A stretch of DNA of 64,000 nucleotides from NCBI RefSeq assembly GCF_014642275.1, contig NZ_BMIM01000004.1, positions 124,001 to 188,000 of the forward strand, read 5' to 3'. Positions 52,653-60,515 of the stretch are shown here, one piece after another. How positions within the stretch are numbered: position 1 is the first letter of the stretch; every line of letters starts with the position of its first letter. The translations under genes were made by a program, and so were the position numbers. The DNA comes from Flavobacterium lutivivi (GTDB lineage Bacteria > Bacteroidota > Bacteroidia > Flavobacteriales > Flavobacteriaceae). The notes under the pieces were generated by a model. That model had not been told where the DNA came from. It was given only the letters and a program-made list of their open reading frames with translations, and ran no database searches.

Positions 52653-54023
52653 ATGCTAAGAATTGTAATTCTTTTTTTTGCTATAAATCTCACTTTTTCA
52701 CAAGAAAAACTGACATTAAAAGACAATTATCTTCAAACTGGTATTGATTTTAAAAATAGAAAATATTTAATTTTTATTAATCCCGAATTTTACTATTCAA
52801 AAAAGTTTGAATCAAAAACTTGGAGTAAAAATACCTTAAAATTTAATGCAATTCCAAAAGAAGACAATTTCCCTTATAATTTCTTCCACATAAAAGGAAA
52901 AAATTATTTAGTTCATAATGGATGCGGAACAGTTTATGAATTTAAAAATGATTCCATAATTCGAATTGATAATTCATTTGAACACAAGAATCAATTCATG
53001 GCTTCGACTTTTGTTTACAAAGATGAAATTTATTATTTTGGTGGTTATGGTTTATTTACATTTAAAAACATTTTAACAAAGTTTGATTTTAAAACCAAAG
53101 AATGGGAATTAGTAAAATATTCCAATTATAAAAAATTACCTGAACCAAGAGCAAATTCACTAATCTTTCAAAAGAATGAAAAACTATACTTAATTGGTGG
53201 ATTGACTGATAATTTTGAAACTAATTTAACTACTACAAAAAATATCAAATTAAATGATATTTGGGAATTGAATCTTAACACAAAAGAATGGATTAATATA
53301 GGGGAACTAAAAGACAAACAATCAATCAATTTTGAATATTACAACAGTTTCATAAATGACAAAAACATTTATGATTATGGAAAATTATTCGAATTTGACT
53401 TTGATAATAATGCTCTAAAATCTACCGAACCAAGAGATAAATATTCGTTTTCATATTTTGAAAAATTTAATCCTATAACAAACGAAATATTTTATGCCTT
53501 AGGAAATTCAAATGATGGAAATAGAAAATTAGAAATTATTGTTGAAGATTATGAAAGTTATAAAAGTGAATTTACAAATGAAGAAGAATTATTTGAAACT
53601 CAAAATTCACCGCTTTTATACACTACAATTGCATTTCTATTTTTAACATTTGGATTTCTATTTTTCTATTTAAAAAGAAAAGCAAAACCAACTTATGAAA
53701 GTAAAATAATTTTAAAAGATTCTAATTTTTACTTTAAAGATAAATTAATCAACAATTTATTGAATGAAGAAAAAGATTTATTACTCTTTTTATTTAAAAG
53801 CAAGAACACTCCTTTAGCTATGAATGAAGTTGTTGATTTCTTCTCAAAAAATGACAACACTCCATATAATACTTTAACCAAGAAAAAGGATCTGGTTTTA
53901 AATGGATTAAAACAAAAACTAGCTTTCATTTTAGAAATAGATGAAAACAATTTATTTATAACACAAAAAAATACCGAAGACAAACGTATTAAAGAAATAC
54001 AATTAAATCCTCGGTATTTTTAA
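52653..54023 (+). CDS. Exported Kelch-like propeller with transmembrane helix and cytoplasmic domain
   Basis: 456 residues. A signal peptide (IVILFFAINLTFSQ) precedes a beta-propeller-like part with Kelch-type blades (STFVYKDEIYYFGGYGLF..FDFKTKEWELV; NSLIFQKNEKLYLIGGL..WELNLNTKEWINIG). One transmembrane helix follows (LLYTTIAFLFLTFGFLFFYL, about 332-351), then about 105 cytoplasmic residues: a strand-helix start (IILKDSNFYFKDKLINNLLNEEKDLLLFLF) and a segment (MNEVVDFFSKN..YNTLTKKKDLVLNGLKQKL) that looks like a winged helix. Inferred: a membrane one-component regulator sensing outside the cytoplasm. DNA is extremely AT-rich (9 G+C in 52741-52800). TATTTTTG at 52628-52635 is a -7 element. Confidence 0.65.
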   Translation: MLRIVILFFAINLTFSQEKLTLKDNYLQTGIDFKNRKYLIFINPEFYYSKKFESKTWSKNTLKFNAIPKEDNFPYNFFHIKGKNYLVHNGCGTVYEFKNDSIIRIDNSFEHKNQFMASTFVYKDEIYYFGGYGLFTFKNILTKFDFKTKEWELVKYSNYKKLPEPRANSLIFQKNEKLYLIGGLTDNFETNLTTTKNIKLNDIWELNLNTKEWINIGELKDKQSINFEYYNSFINDKNIYDYGKLFEFDFDNNALKSTEPRDKYSFSYFEKFNPITNEIFYALGNSNDGNRKLEIIVEDYESYKSEFTNEEELFETQNSPLLYTTIAFLFLTFGFLFFYLKRKAKPTYESKIILKDSNFYFKDKLINNLLNEEKDLLLFLFKSKNTPLAMNEVVDFFSKNDNTPYNTLTKKKDLVLNGLKQKLAFILEIDENNLFITQKNTEDKRIKEIQLNPRYF

Positions 54024-54036
54024 GCAGTAAGACAAA

Positions 54037-54378
54037 CTATTTTTTCAAAACCAAATTAATCAAACCTTGAACAACAGAATAATTACAAGGTCTTGATTTA
54101 TATTCATGTTTTAAAATTTCATGAACTTCGTACCAATCTCTAGGTGGAAATTTTTTTTTATTGTTAATATAATACTCATAAGTTAAATCAATAAAAAGCG
54201 CTGTAATTTTCTTGCTATTAAAATTGCTTATCCTGTAATGAATTGCCCTGTCATAGAAAATTTTATTAACAATAGTTGTTGTCGTTTCAATGAAAGTATA
54301 ATATTTTCCTTTTCTTATTAAAGGAATTTCCATTCCTTGCTTAAGTTTTTGAATTATTAAATCGTAAATCTTTTCCAT
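54037..54378 (-). CDS. Hypothetical protein downstream of the LamG gene
   Basis: 113 residues, basic, no signal peptide or membrane segment. It begins MEKIYDLIIQKLKQGMEIP and has an aromatic-rich middle (YYTFIETTTTIVNKIFYDRAIHYRISNF) and EYYINNKKKFPPRDWYEVHEILKHE. I do not recognise a family. It starts three bases after the LamG gene stop, so they are probably transcribed together. Tail-to-tail with the Kelch gene, 13 bases apart. Confidence 0.65.
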   Translation of the reverse strand: MEKIYDLIIQKLKQGMEIPLIRKGKYYTFIETTTTIVNKIFYDRAIHYRISNFNSKKITALFIDLTYEYYINNKKKFPPRDWYEVHEILKHEYKSRPCNYSVVQGLINLVLKK

Positions 54379-54381
54379 AAT

Positions 54382-55332
54382 TTAATTTTTTACAAATTTA
54401 AAAACTCTATTAATTTCTCCTTTAATTGAAAGGATATAAACTCCTTTAGACAAAGAACTAACATTAATTATTGAAGTTTCCTTATCTAATTTCCCATTCA
54501 TTATTTCTTTACCAATTAAATCAACAATTACAAATTCATCATCAAAGCTAAAATGTAAATTTTCAACAATAAGCTTATCAATAGTTGGATTTGGGTAAAT
54601 TTTAAAATTAATTAATTTTTGTTCATATAAACTTAATGAACCTTGTTGATAGATGAATGAAACTTCAGCTTCTGTCAAAACTCTATCCCATACACCTATA
54701 TCATCTATACTTCCTACAATCGTATTATTGCCACCTGATTGCAAACCACCAACTCTCCAATATCCTATATAATTTTGAGCACTTATAACTGAGTTGTTTT
54801 GAGCTGACAAAATACCATCAATATAAACTTTCATACCATCAGGAGATAATACAGAAACAACATTATGCCAATTATTATCTTTATAATTGCCAGTTGCAGT
54901 ACAAAATTGTTCACTACCATTAAACGAATAAAAGACAATATTCCCAGTTGTATTAATAAATGTATATCTATCCCATTGCCCTCCGTGAATACATTGCCCA
55001 CTATTCAATCCAAAAAGAAAACCTTCATTTTGAGTTTTGAACCAAATAGAAGTAGAAAAAACTTGAATATTATTAAAGCTATTAGTAGTACAAACAATGT
55101 CCGAACCTGACACAAATGAATATGAATTACCAACATTCCCAAATCTATCAACTACATAATTACTTGAACCAACAACAGTACCATCGTTATTATTACTTGT
55201 ATAATCATTTGTTGTGTTTTCAAATCCCCAATAACTAACCAAACCATTAGTTGGCAAATATGATGGAACTGTTTGAGCAAATGAATAAAAGAATGGAAAC
55301 ACAAAGACAAAAAGGAGTAACTTGTTTTTCAT
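54382..55332 (-). CDS. Secreted LamG-domain protein with T9SS C-terminal signal
   Basis: 316 residues: signal peptide (LLLFVFVFPFFYSFAQ), a LamG/concanavalin-like domain at about 30-215 (GLVSYWGFENTTNDYTSNNND.., WHNVVSVLSPDGMKVYIDGIL, IDDIGVWDRVLTEAEVSFIY), and a type A sorting domain (FKIYPNPTIDKLIVEN .. GVYILSIKGEINRVFKFVKN). The last routes it through type IX secretion to the cell surface. It probably binds carbohydrate or another surface ligand; no catalytic residues are evident. TAAGTTTG (minus 55367-55360) is a -7 element. Confidence 0.88.
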   Translation of the reverse strand: MKNKLLLFVFVFPFFYSFAQTVPSYLPTNGLVSYWGFENTTNDYTSNNNDGTVVGSSNYVVDRFGNVGNSYSFVSGSDIVCTTNSFNNIQVFSTSIWFKTQNEGFLFGLNSGQCIHGGQWDRYTFINTTGNIVFYSFNGSEQFCTATGNYKDNNWHNVVSVLSPDGMKVYIDGILSAQNNSVISAQNYIGYWRVGGLQSGGNNTIVGSIDDIGVWDRVLTEAEVSFIYQQGSLSLYEQKLINFKIYPNPTIDKLIVENLHFSFDDEFVIVDLIGKEIMNGKLDKETSIINVSSLSKGVYILSIKGEINRVFKFVKN

Positions 55333-55543
55333 ATTAATTATTTTAAAAATTTAATAATCCAAACTTAAAATCATTACAACTTTTATAAGAAAAATATATA
55401 AGAAACAATATTTTCACATATATTTAACCCTGAATATCAATAAAATACAAAAATTAAAACTTTTCAAAAAAATTAATTTTCAAATATTTTCTAACACAAA
55501 AACACCTAAAAATCCTAACTAACCCCGATTGAAATGAAAATCC

Positions 55544-55596
55544 TGTCATTGCTCAACCAAAAGTTTGATGAGATTGCTTCGTTCCTCGCAATGACA
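55544..55596. repeat. Palindromic TGTCATTGC..GCAATGACA repeat
   Basis: TGTCATTGC (55544-55552) and GCAATGACA (55588-55596) are perfect inverted ends 35 bases apart. The inner AGATTGCTTCGTTCCTCGCA is the motif found in similar flavobacterial repeats. A partial relative is at 4031. Such palindromes resemble REP elements. Confidence 0.65.
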
Positions 55597-55663
55597 GATT
55601 GTAATGAAAAGCGGGAAAATGGAATACCGATAAATCCCGAACGATTCGTTCCAGAAGAAAAGA

Positions 55664-55694
55664 TTGCTTCTTGCTTTGTAATGAACTACTTTTG
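55664..55694 (+). promoter_or_regulatory. Promoter of the ABC-F gene
   Basis: TTG at 55664-55666, a 20-base spacer and TACTTTTG at 55687-55694, an exact TAnnTTTG. It ends 20 bases before the GTG start and lies in a repeat-derived AGATTGCTTC context. Confidence 0.6.
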
Positions 55695-55714
55695 CAATCG
55701 TAAAAAATAATATT

Positions 55715-57583
55715 GTGAATTATCTTTCTGTAGAAAATATATCGAAATCGTTTGGCGAACGAACGTTGTTTAAGGACATTTCGTTTGGGATTAATAAAGA
55801 CCAAAAAATTGCTTTTATTGCCAAAAATGGTTCGGGAAAAACCCAAATTATGCGCATGATTAATGGTGATGATGAACCTGATACCGGGCAAATTATCATT
55901 AGAAAAGGCATTAAAATGGCGTTTTTGTCACAAAACAATAATTTGCAAGACGAACTGACGATTGAGGAAAGTATTTTTGCTAGTGATAACGATGTTTTAA
56001 AGGTGATTGAACGCTATGAAAAAGCGTTGGAAAACCCAGAAGATGAAGAAAAATACCAATTGGCTTTTGATGAAATGGATCGCCATAATGCTTGGGATTT
56101 TGAGACGCAGTTCAAGCAAATTTTGTCCAAACTGAAATTGGAAGATTTGAAACTGAAAGTGAAATCGCTTTCGGGTGGACAAAAAAAGCGTTTGTCGTTG
56201 GCTATTATTTTGATTAATCGTCCGGATTTATTGATTTTGGATGAACCAACGAACCATTTGGATTTGGAAATGATTGAATGGTTGGAAAGTTATTTTGCAA
56301 AGGAAAACATCACGTTGTTTATGGTAACGCACGATCGATTTTTCTTGGAACGTGTTTGTAACGAAATTATCGAACTTGACAACGGAAAATTATACTCGTA
56401 CAAAGGCAATTACTCTTACTATTTGCAGAAAAAAGAAGAGCGAATTGCGATGGAAAATTCATCGATAGACAAAGCGCAAAACTTGTTTGTGAAAGAATTG
56501 GCTTGGATGCGAAGACAACCTAAGGCTAGAACAACCAAATCGAAATCGCGTCAGGATGATTTTTATAAAATTAAAGAAGTTGCCGAAAGCCGCAGAAAGG
56601 AAAATGTGGTGGAATTGGAAATAAATATGGAACGAATGGGAAGCAAAATTATTGAGCTTCACAAATTGTTTAAAAAATTCAAGGACAAAGTTATTCTTGA
56701 CAATTTTACGTATGATTTTCAACGTGGTGAACGCATTGGAATTATTGGTAAAAACGGAACAGGAAAATCGACGTTTCTTAATATTTTAACCAAAACTATG
56801 GTTCCAGATAGTGGAAAAGTTGTTATTGGTGAAACGATTAAAGTAGGTTATTATACCCAAAGCGGCATTAACCCTAAACCTGGACAAAAAGTAATTGACA
56901 TTATCAAAGAATATGGCGAATACATTCCGCTGACGAAAGGGAAAATTATTTCGGCTTCGCAGTTATTAGAACGTTTTCTTTTTGATGCCAAAAAGCAATA
57001 TGATTTTGTAGAAAAATTAAGCGGTGGCGAATTGAAACGATTGTATTTGTGTACGGTTTTAATTCAAAATCCAAACTTCCTTATTCTCGATGAACCAACG
57101 AATGATTTGGATATTGTTACACTAAATGTTTTGGAAAGTTTCCTTTTGGATTATCCTGGATGTTTGCTTGTCGTTTCTCACGACCGATATTTTATGGATA
57201 AAATTGTGGATCATTTATTCATTTTCCGTGGCGAAGGACAAATTGAAGATTTCCCGGGAAATTATTCTGATTTTAGAGCGTATGAAGATAGTGTTGAACC
57301 AACCAAAAAAGAATTAAACTCGGTTACTACGGAGAAAAATAGTTGGAAACAAAATAATTCAACGGCAACTGGTTTAAATTTTAACGAGCAAAAGGAATTC
57401 AACAAACTGGAACGCGAAATCAAAGATTTAGAATACGAAAAGAAACAAATCGAAAATCTTTTTTCTGAAGGAAAAGTTGCTGATACTGATATTGAAACCA
57501 AAGCAAACGAACTTCAAAAAGTAATTCAAAAACTGGAAGAAAAAGAAGAACGATGGTTTGAGCTTTCTTCAAAAATGGAATAA
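55715..57583 (+). CDS. ABC-F family ATPase (Uup-like)
   Basis: 622 residues from a GTG at 55715. Two ABC domains: first Walker A KNGSGKT, signature LSGGQKKR, Walker B LLILDEPTNHLD; second GKNGTGKST, LSGGELKR and LILDEPTNDLD. The interdomain linker (KELAWMRRQPKARTTKSKSRQ) and a C-terminal coiled coil (EFNKLEREIKDLEYEKKQIENL) fit Uup-type proteins acting on ribosomes or branched DNA, not membrane transport. No permease domain. A repeat array fills the gap to the next gene. Confidence 0.92.
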   Translation: MNYLSVENISKSFGERTLFKDISFGINKDQKIAFIAKNGSGKTQIMRMINGDDEPDTGQIIIRKGIKMAFLSQNNNLQDELTIEESIFASDNDVLKVIERYEKALENPEDEEKYQLAFDEMDRHNAWDFETQFKQILSKLKLEDLKLKVKSLSGGQKKRLSLAIILINRPDLLILDEPTNHLDLEMIEWLESYFAKENITLFMVTHDRFFLERVCNEIIELDNGKLYSYKGNYSYYLQKKEERIAMENSSIDKAQNLFVKELAWMRRQPKARTTKSKSRQDDFYKIKEVAESRRKENVVELEINMERMGSKIIELHKLFKKFKDKVILDNFTYDFQRGERIGIIGKNGTGKSTFLNILTKTMVPDSGKVVIGETIKVGYYTQSGINPKPGQKVIDIIKEYGEYIPLTKGKIISASQLLERFLFDAKKQYDFVEKLSGGELKRLYLCTVLIQNPNFLILDEPTNDLDIVTLNVLESFLLDYPGCLLVVSHDRYFMDKIVDHLFIFRGEGQIEDFPGNYSDFRAYEDSVEPTKKELNSVTTEKNSWKQNNSTATGLNFNEQKEFNKLEREIKDLEYEKKQIENLFSEGKVADTDIETKANELQKVIQKLEEKEERWFELSSKME

Positions 57584-57591
57584 TAAAAGTT

Positions 57592-57655
57592 CTCAGTCGC
57601 AGTCGCAGTAAGCAAACTGAAAACTGCGACTGAAAACTGCGACTGAAAAACTGTG
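57592..57655. repeat. CAGTCGCAGT / ACTGCGACTG inverted repeat array
   Basis: CAGTCGCAGT occurs at 57594-57603 and 57600-57609, and its reverse complement ACTGCGACTG at 57623-57632 and 57636-57645. They can form alternative hairpins. The array runs up to the GTG start of the next gene (57653), so it overlaps that gene's translation start region. Confidence 0.7.
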
Positions 57656-58438
57656 CTACAACAAATAAAATCATACCTAAAATTCCTCTACAACTCCAAA
57701 AACGAACACGGAGTTCATTCGCCGTTTGTGTTTGATTTGGTGACGAAATGTTTTTATGATAAAAAGAAATATCAAGATTATCAGGCTTTAAGTGAATACC
57801 GAAAATTTCTTTTAAAGAGCAAAACAACTATTGAAGTAACTGATTTTGGTGCAGGTTCAAGGGTTTTTAAATCCAATAAAAGGCAAATCTCCAAGATTGC
57901 CAAAACCGCTGGAATTTCTCCAAAAAGAGCCGAATTGCTTTTCAGAATAACAAAATATTTTCAACCTGATACTATTCTGGAAATTGGAACTTCATTAGGA
58001 TTGGCAACTTCTGCTCTTTCGTTAGGTAACTCAAATGCAAAAATTACTTCACTTGAAGGTTGTCCACAAACAATGACAGTTGCTAAAAATTTGTTTCAAG
58101 TTTCAGGTTTCAAGTTGCAAAATATTGAGTTTATAAATACTGAATTTTCAAGCTATCTGAAAACCCAACAACTGACAACCAACAACCGGCAACTGATTTA
58201 CTTCGACGGTAATCACTCAAAACAAGCAACATTAGAATATTTTGAATTGCTTTTGCCTACAATTACCAACGAAACTGTTTGGATTTTTGATGATATTCAT
58301 TGGAGTTCAGATATGGAAGAAGCATGGGAAATTATCAAAAATCATCCAAAAGTTACTGTGACTATCGATACTTTTCAATGGGGAATTGTATTTTTTAGAA
58401 CCGAGCAAGAAAAAGAACATTTCACAATTAGAGTTTAG
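57653..58438 (+). CDS. Class I SAM-dependent methyltransferase-like protein
   Basis: 261 residues from a GTG at 57653 inside a repeat array; MLQQIKSYLKFLYNSKNEHGVHSPFVFDLVTKCFY is the flavobacterial family start. The AdoMet fold has ILEIGTSLGLATSALSL (glycine-rich motif I), ITSLEGCP, and IYFDGNHSKQATLEYFELLLP. The substrate is unknown. Two repeat-derived segments lie in the gene: 58093-58118 (encoding FQVSGFKLQ) and 58161-58198 (encoding KTQQLTTNNRQL), both in frame. Confidence 0.82.
   Translation: MLQQIKSYLKFLYNSKNEHGVHSPFVFDLVTKCFYDKKKYQDYQALSEYRKFLLKSKTTIEVTDFGAGSRVFKSNKRQISKIAKTAGISPKRAELLFRITKYFQPDTILEIGTSLGLATSALSLGNSNAKITSLEGCPQTMTVAKNLFQVSGFKLQNIEFINTEFSSYLKTQQLTTNNRQLIYFDGNHSKQATLEYFELLLPTITNETVWIFDDIHWSSDMEEAWEIIKNHPKVTVTIDTFQWGIVFFRTEQEKEHFTIRV
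58093..58198. repeat. Two degenerate repeat segments inside the methyltransferase gene
   Basis: TTTCAAGTTTCAGGTTTCAA (58094-58113) resembles the GTTTCAGGTTTCAAG repeats of flavobacterial intergenic DNA. CAACAACTGACAACCAACAA (58166-58185) resembles the ACTGA/CAGT family. Both keep the frame open. Confidence 0.5.
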
Positions 58439-58494
58439 ATTGTAACAATTAATCATTCAAGGCTACAAATAGTTTAGACATAAATTTAATAGCT

Positions 58495-58626
58495 ATGAAA
58501 GTTTCAGAATTTTTAAAATCGAAGTCAGGTAAAATACTTTTATCGTTAGCAATTGTTTTAGGAATAATAACTATATTCAAGTATGGTTATAAATTTGGTC
58601 AATGGTTGTATATTGCAATCAATTAA
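58495..58626 (+). CDS. Small single-helix membrane protein
   Basis: 43 residues: MKVSEFLKSKSGKILLSLA, then a hydrophobic helix (ILLSLAIVLGIITIF) and KYGYKFGQWLYIAIN. Similar very short proteins with a lysine-rich start and a K.GY..GQ tail occur beside this ABC ATPase in flavobacteria, as I recall. It starts 57 bases after the methyltransferase gene and ends 18 bases before the ATPase gene. Function unknown; it could be a small membrane partner. Confidence 0.7.
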   Translation: MKVSEFLKSKSGKILLSLAIVLGIITIFKYGYKFGQWLYIAIN

Positions 58627-58644
58627 TTTAGTTTTTAGTTAGCA

Positions 58645-59343
58645 ATGGCAAATCCATTAATCGATATAACGCAAATCAAAAGAGATTTTCAACTAGGTAG
58701 TGAAATTATCAATGTGTTGAAAGGTATAGATTTACAAATCAACAAAGGCGAATATGTAGCGCTGATGGGACCAAGTGGTTCTGGAAAATCTACACTGATG
58801 AACCTTTTGGGTTGTTTAGATACACCTACATCTGGGACATATATTCTCAACGGAAACGATGTTTCAAAAATGCACGATGATGATTTAGCCGAAATTAGAA
58901 ACAAAGAAATTGGTTTTGTTTTCCAAACGTTTAATCTTTTACCTCGAACAACGGCACTGGACAACGTGGCATTACCTATGATTTATGCAGGTTACTCAAA
59001 ACCTGAACGAATAGAAAGAGCCAAAGAAGTGCTCACACAAGTTGGTCTTTCAGACAGAATGGATCATCAACCTAATCAACTTTCTGGAGGTCAACGCCAG
59101 CGTGTAGCAGTAGCAAGAGCTTTGGTAAACAAGCCATCGATAATACTTGCAGACGAACCAACAGGAAACCTTGATAGTAAAACATCTGTAGAAATCATGA
59201 AACTTTTTGGCGATATTCATGCGGCAGGAAATACTGTTATTTTGGTAACACACGAAGAAGATATTGCTGCCTATGCTCATAGAATTATTCGTCTTCGCGA
59301 TGGGTTGATAGAAAGTGACAATGCAAATCCAAAGCATTTGTAG
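58645..59343 (+). CDS. ABC transporter ATP-binding protein (MacB/LolD-like)
   Basis: 232 residues, one ABC domain. Walker [10 protein letters not shown] at residues 42-50, Q-loop [11 protein letters not shown], signature LSGGQRQR, Walker [15 protein letters not shown]-loop LVTHEE. The [19 protein letters not shown] context places it in the MacB/LolD/FtsE class, which moves lipoproteins or macrolide-type substrates. No permease gene is adjacent; one may lie elsewhere. The 43-residue membrane protein precedes it. Confidence 0.92.
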   Translation: MANPLIDITQIKRDFQLGSEIINVLKGIDLQINKGEYVALMGPSGSGKSTLMNLLGCLDTPTSGTYILNGNDVSKMHDDDLAEIRNKEIGFVFQTFNLLPRTTALDNVALPMIYAGYSKPERIERAKEVLTQVGLSDRMDHQPNQLSGGQRQRVAVARALVNKPSIILADEPTGNLDSKTSVEIMKLFGDIHAAGNTVILVTHEEDIAAYAHRIIRLRDGLIESDNANPKHL

Positions 59344-59441
59344 AAATAAATTGTTCTCACAATTATAAAATATTTGCAAAGCGATTTTTAATTATTTCTT
59401 TTCCGCTGGGTTATAGAATGTAATGCTTTCATCAAGGCTAA

Positions 59442-59473
59442 TTGGTAATCCATTTTTATTTTTTCTACCTTTG
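59442..59473 (+). promoter_or_regulatory. Promoter of the cobalamin adenosyltransferase gene
   Basis: TTG at 59442-59444, a 21-base spacer and TACCTTTG at 59466-59473, an exact TAnnTTTG, 39 bases before the ATG. No cobalamin riboswitch was recognised. Confidence 0.65.
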
Positions 59474-59512
59474 AAAAACTAATTACTAATTACTTTTCAC
59501 TAATTACTCAAC

Positions 59513-60082
59513 ATGAAAGTATATACAAAAACTGGCGATACAGGCACAACCTCTTTATTTGGTGGCACACGTGTACCCAAACATCACATTCGAATAGAAA
59601 GCTACGGAACAGTAGATGAACTCAATTCGCATATTGGCTTAATTCGTGACCAAGAAATAAATCAGCTTTATAAAAAAGTATTGATTGAAGTACAAGATAG
59701 ATTGTTTACCGTTGGTGCAATATTAGCAACGCCTCCAGAAAAAGAAGTTTTAAAAAATGGAGAAAAACGACTTCAAAATCTTGGTATTCGTGAAACTGAC
59801 ATCGAATTTTTAGAAAAAGAAATCGACAACATGGAAGCAAGTCTGCCTCCAATGACACATTTTGTACTTCCTGGCGGACATACAACTGTGTCATATTGTC
59901 ATATAGCGCGCTGTGTATGCCGTCGTGCTGAGCGTTTAGCCGTTCATTTGAATGACATAGAACCAACCGATGAACTCGTTATAAAGTACTTAAACCGACT
60001 TTCTGACTATCTTTTTGTATTGGCACGAAAGTTGTCTTTCGATTTGAACGCCGATGAAGTACAGTGGATTCCAAGAAAATAA
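59513..60082 (+). CDS. pduO: ATP:cob(I)alamin adenosyltransferase, PduO type
   Basis: 189 residues. Makes adenosylcobalamin from cob(I)alamin and ATP. The N-terminal ATP site is KVYTKTGDTGTTSLFGGTRVPK; later RIESYGTVDELNSHIGL, FVLPGG and the helix ARCVCRRAERLAV carry the conserved Arg/Glu residues; LNRLSDYLFVLAR closes the trimer site. It is the probable cofactor source for the mutase at 1-4021. Own promoter. Confidence 0.94.
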   Translation: MKVYTKTGDTGTTSLFGGTRVPKHHIRIESYGTVDELNSHIGLIRDQEINQLYKKVLIEVQDRLFTVGAILATPPEKEVLKNGEKRLQNLGIRETDIEFLEKEIDNMEASLPPMTHFVLPGGHTTVSYCHIARCVCRRAERLAVHLNDIEPTDELVIKYLNRLSDYLFVLARKLSFDLNADEVQWIPRK

Positions 60083-60156
60083 ATTGGATAAAATTCAATC
60101 TTTTATCGCTTAAAAAAACGTTCTTAATTATAATTGTAAAATAAATTAAATTTTAC

Positions 60157-60186
60157 TTGACTTTTTCAGTTAAAAATTTATTTTTG
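60157..60186 (+). promoter_or_regulatory. Promoter of the DUF2795 gene
   Basis: TTG at 60157-60159, a 19-base spacer, TATTTTTG at 60179-60186 (exact TAnnTTTG), 22 bases before the ATG. Confidence 0.75.
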
Positions 60187-60208
60187 CATAAACTAAAATC
60201 GATAGAAG

Positions 60209-60430
60209 ATGTATTGGACATTAGAATTAGCATCCTATTTAAGTGATGCGCCGTGGCCTGCTACTAAAGACGAGCTTATCGACTATGCTATTAGAACTGG
60301 AGCACCGCTTGAAGTAGTTGAAAATCTTCAATCCATTGAAGACGAAGGAGAAATCTACGAATCAATGGAAGAAATTTGGCCAGATTATCCAACGGACGAA
60401 GACTATCTTTGGAACGAGGATGAATATTAA
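60209..60430 (+). CDS. DUF2795 small acidic protein
   Basis: 73 residues, very acidic, ending DYPTDEDYLWNEDEY. LASYLSDAPWPATKDELIDYAIRTGAPLEVVENLQSI matches DUF2795, a small helical domain of unknown function that sometimes shares operons with stress genes. Common upstream of secA-like genes in flavobacteria is not established here; it has its own promoter and terminator, so it appears monocistronic. Confidence 0.88.
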   Translation: MYWTLELASYLSDAPWPATKDELIDYAIRTGAPLEVVENLQSIEDEGEIYESMEEIWPDYPTDEDYLWNEDEY

Positions 60431-60452
60431 AAAAAATAAAAAACACACAACC

Positions 60453-60480
60453 AAAAAAGTCCGTTTAGGGCTTTTTTTTT
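60453..60480 (+). terminator. Terminator after the DUF2795 gene
   Basis: AAAAAAGTCC (60453-60462) pairs with GGGCTTTTTT (60468-60477) with one T-G pair over a 5-base loop, followed by T. TAAATTTG (60484-60491), a -7 element for secA, begins seven bases later. Confidence 0.8.
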
Positions 60481-60515
60481 GTTTAAATTTGCACACCTAT
60501 AAATAAAAAACAATT

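Larger units (their letters stand above)
55333..55714. other. Divergent intergenic region, 382 bases
   Basis: Lies between the LamG gene (minus) and the ABC-F gene (plus). From the left: the LamG -7 element, an AT-rich stretch to about 55520, the palindromic repeat at 55544-55596, a loose CGGGAA-type repeat near 55612-55640, and the ABC-F promoter. No gene is seen. Confidence 0.6.

Noticed and set aside
54865-55110. Plus-strand frame inside the LamG gene
   Set aside because: Low-complexity shadow of a secreted protein gene, with no start context or homology pattern.
59490-59510. TAATTACT-like short tandem copies before the adenosyltransferase gene as a riboswitch or operator
   Set aside because: Only simple AT-rich repetition; no conserved cobalamin-box or stem structure.
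59564-59575. CACGTG-containing palindrome as a parS site
   Set aside because: It lies in the adenosyltransferase gene and lacks the flanking GTTT..AAAC of parS.
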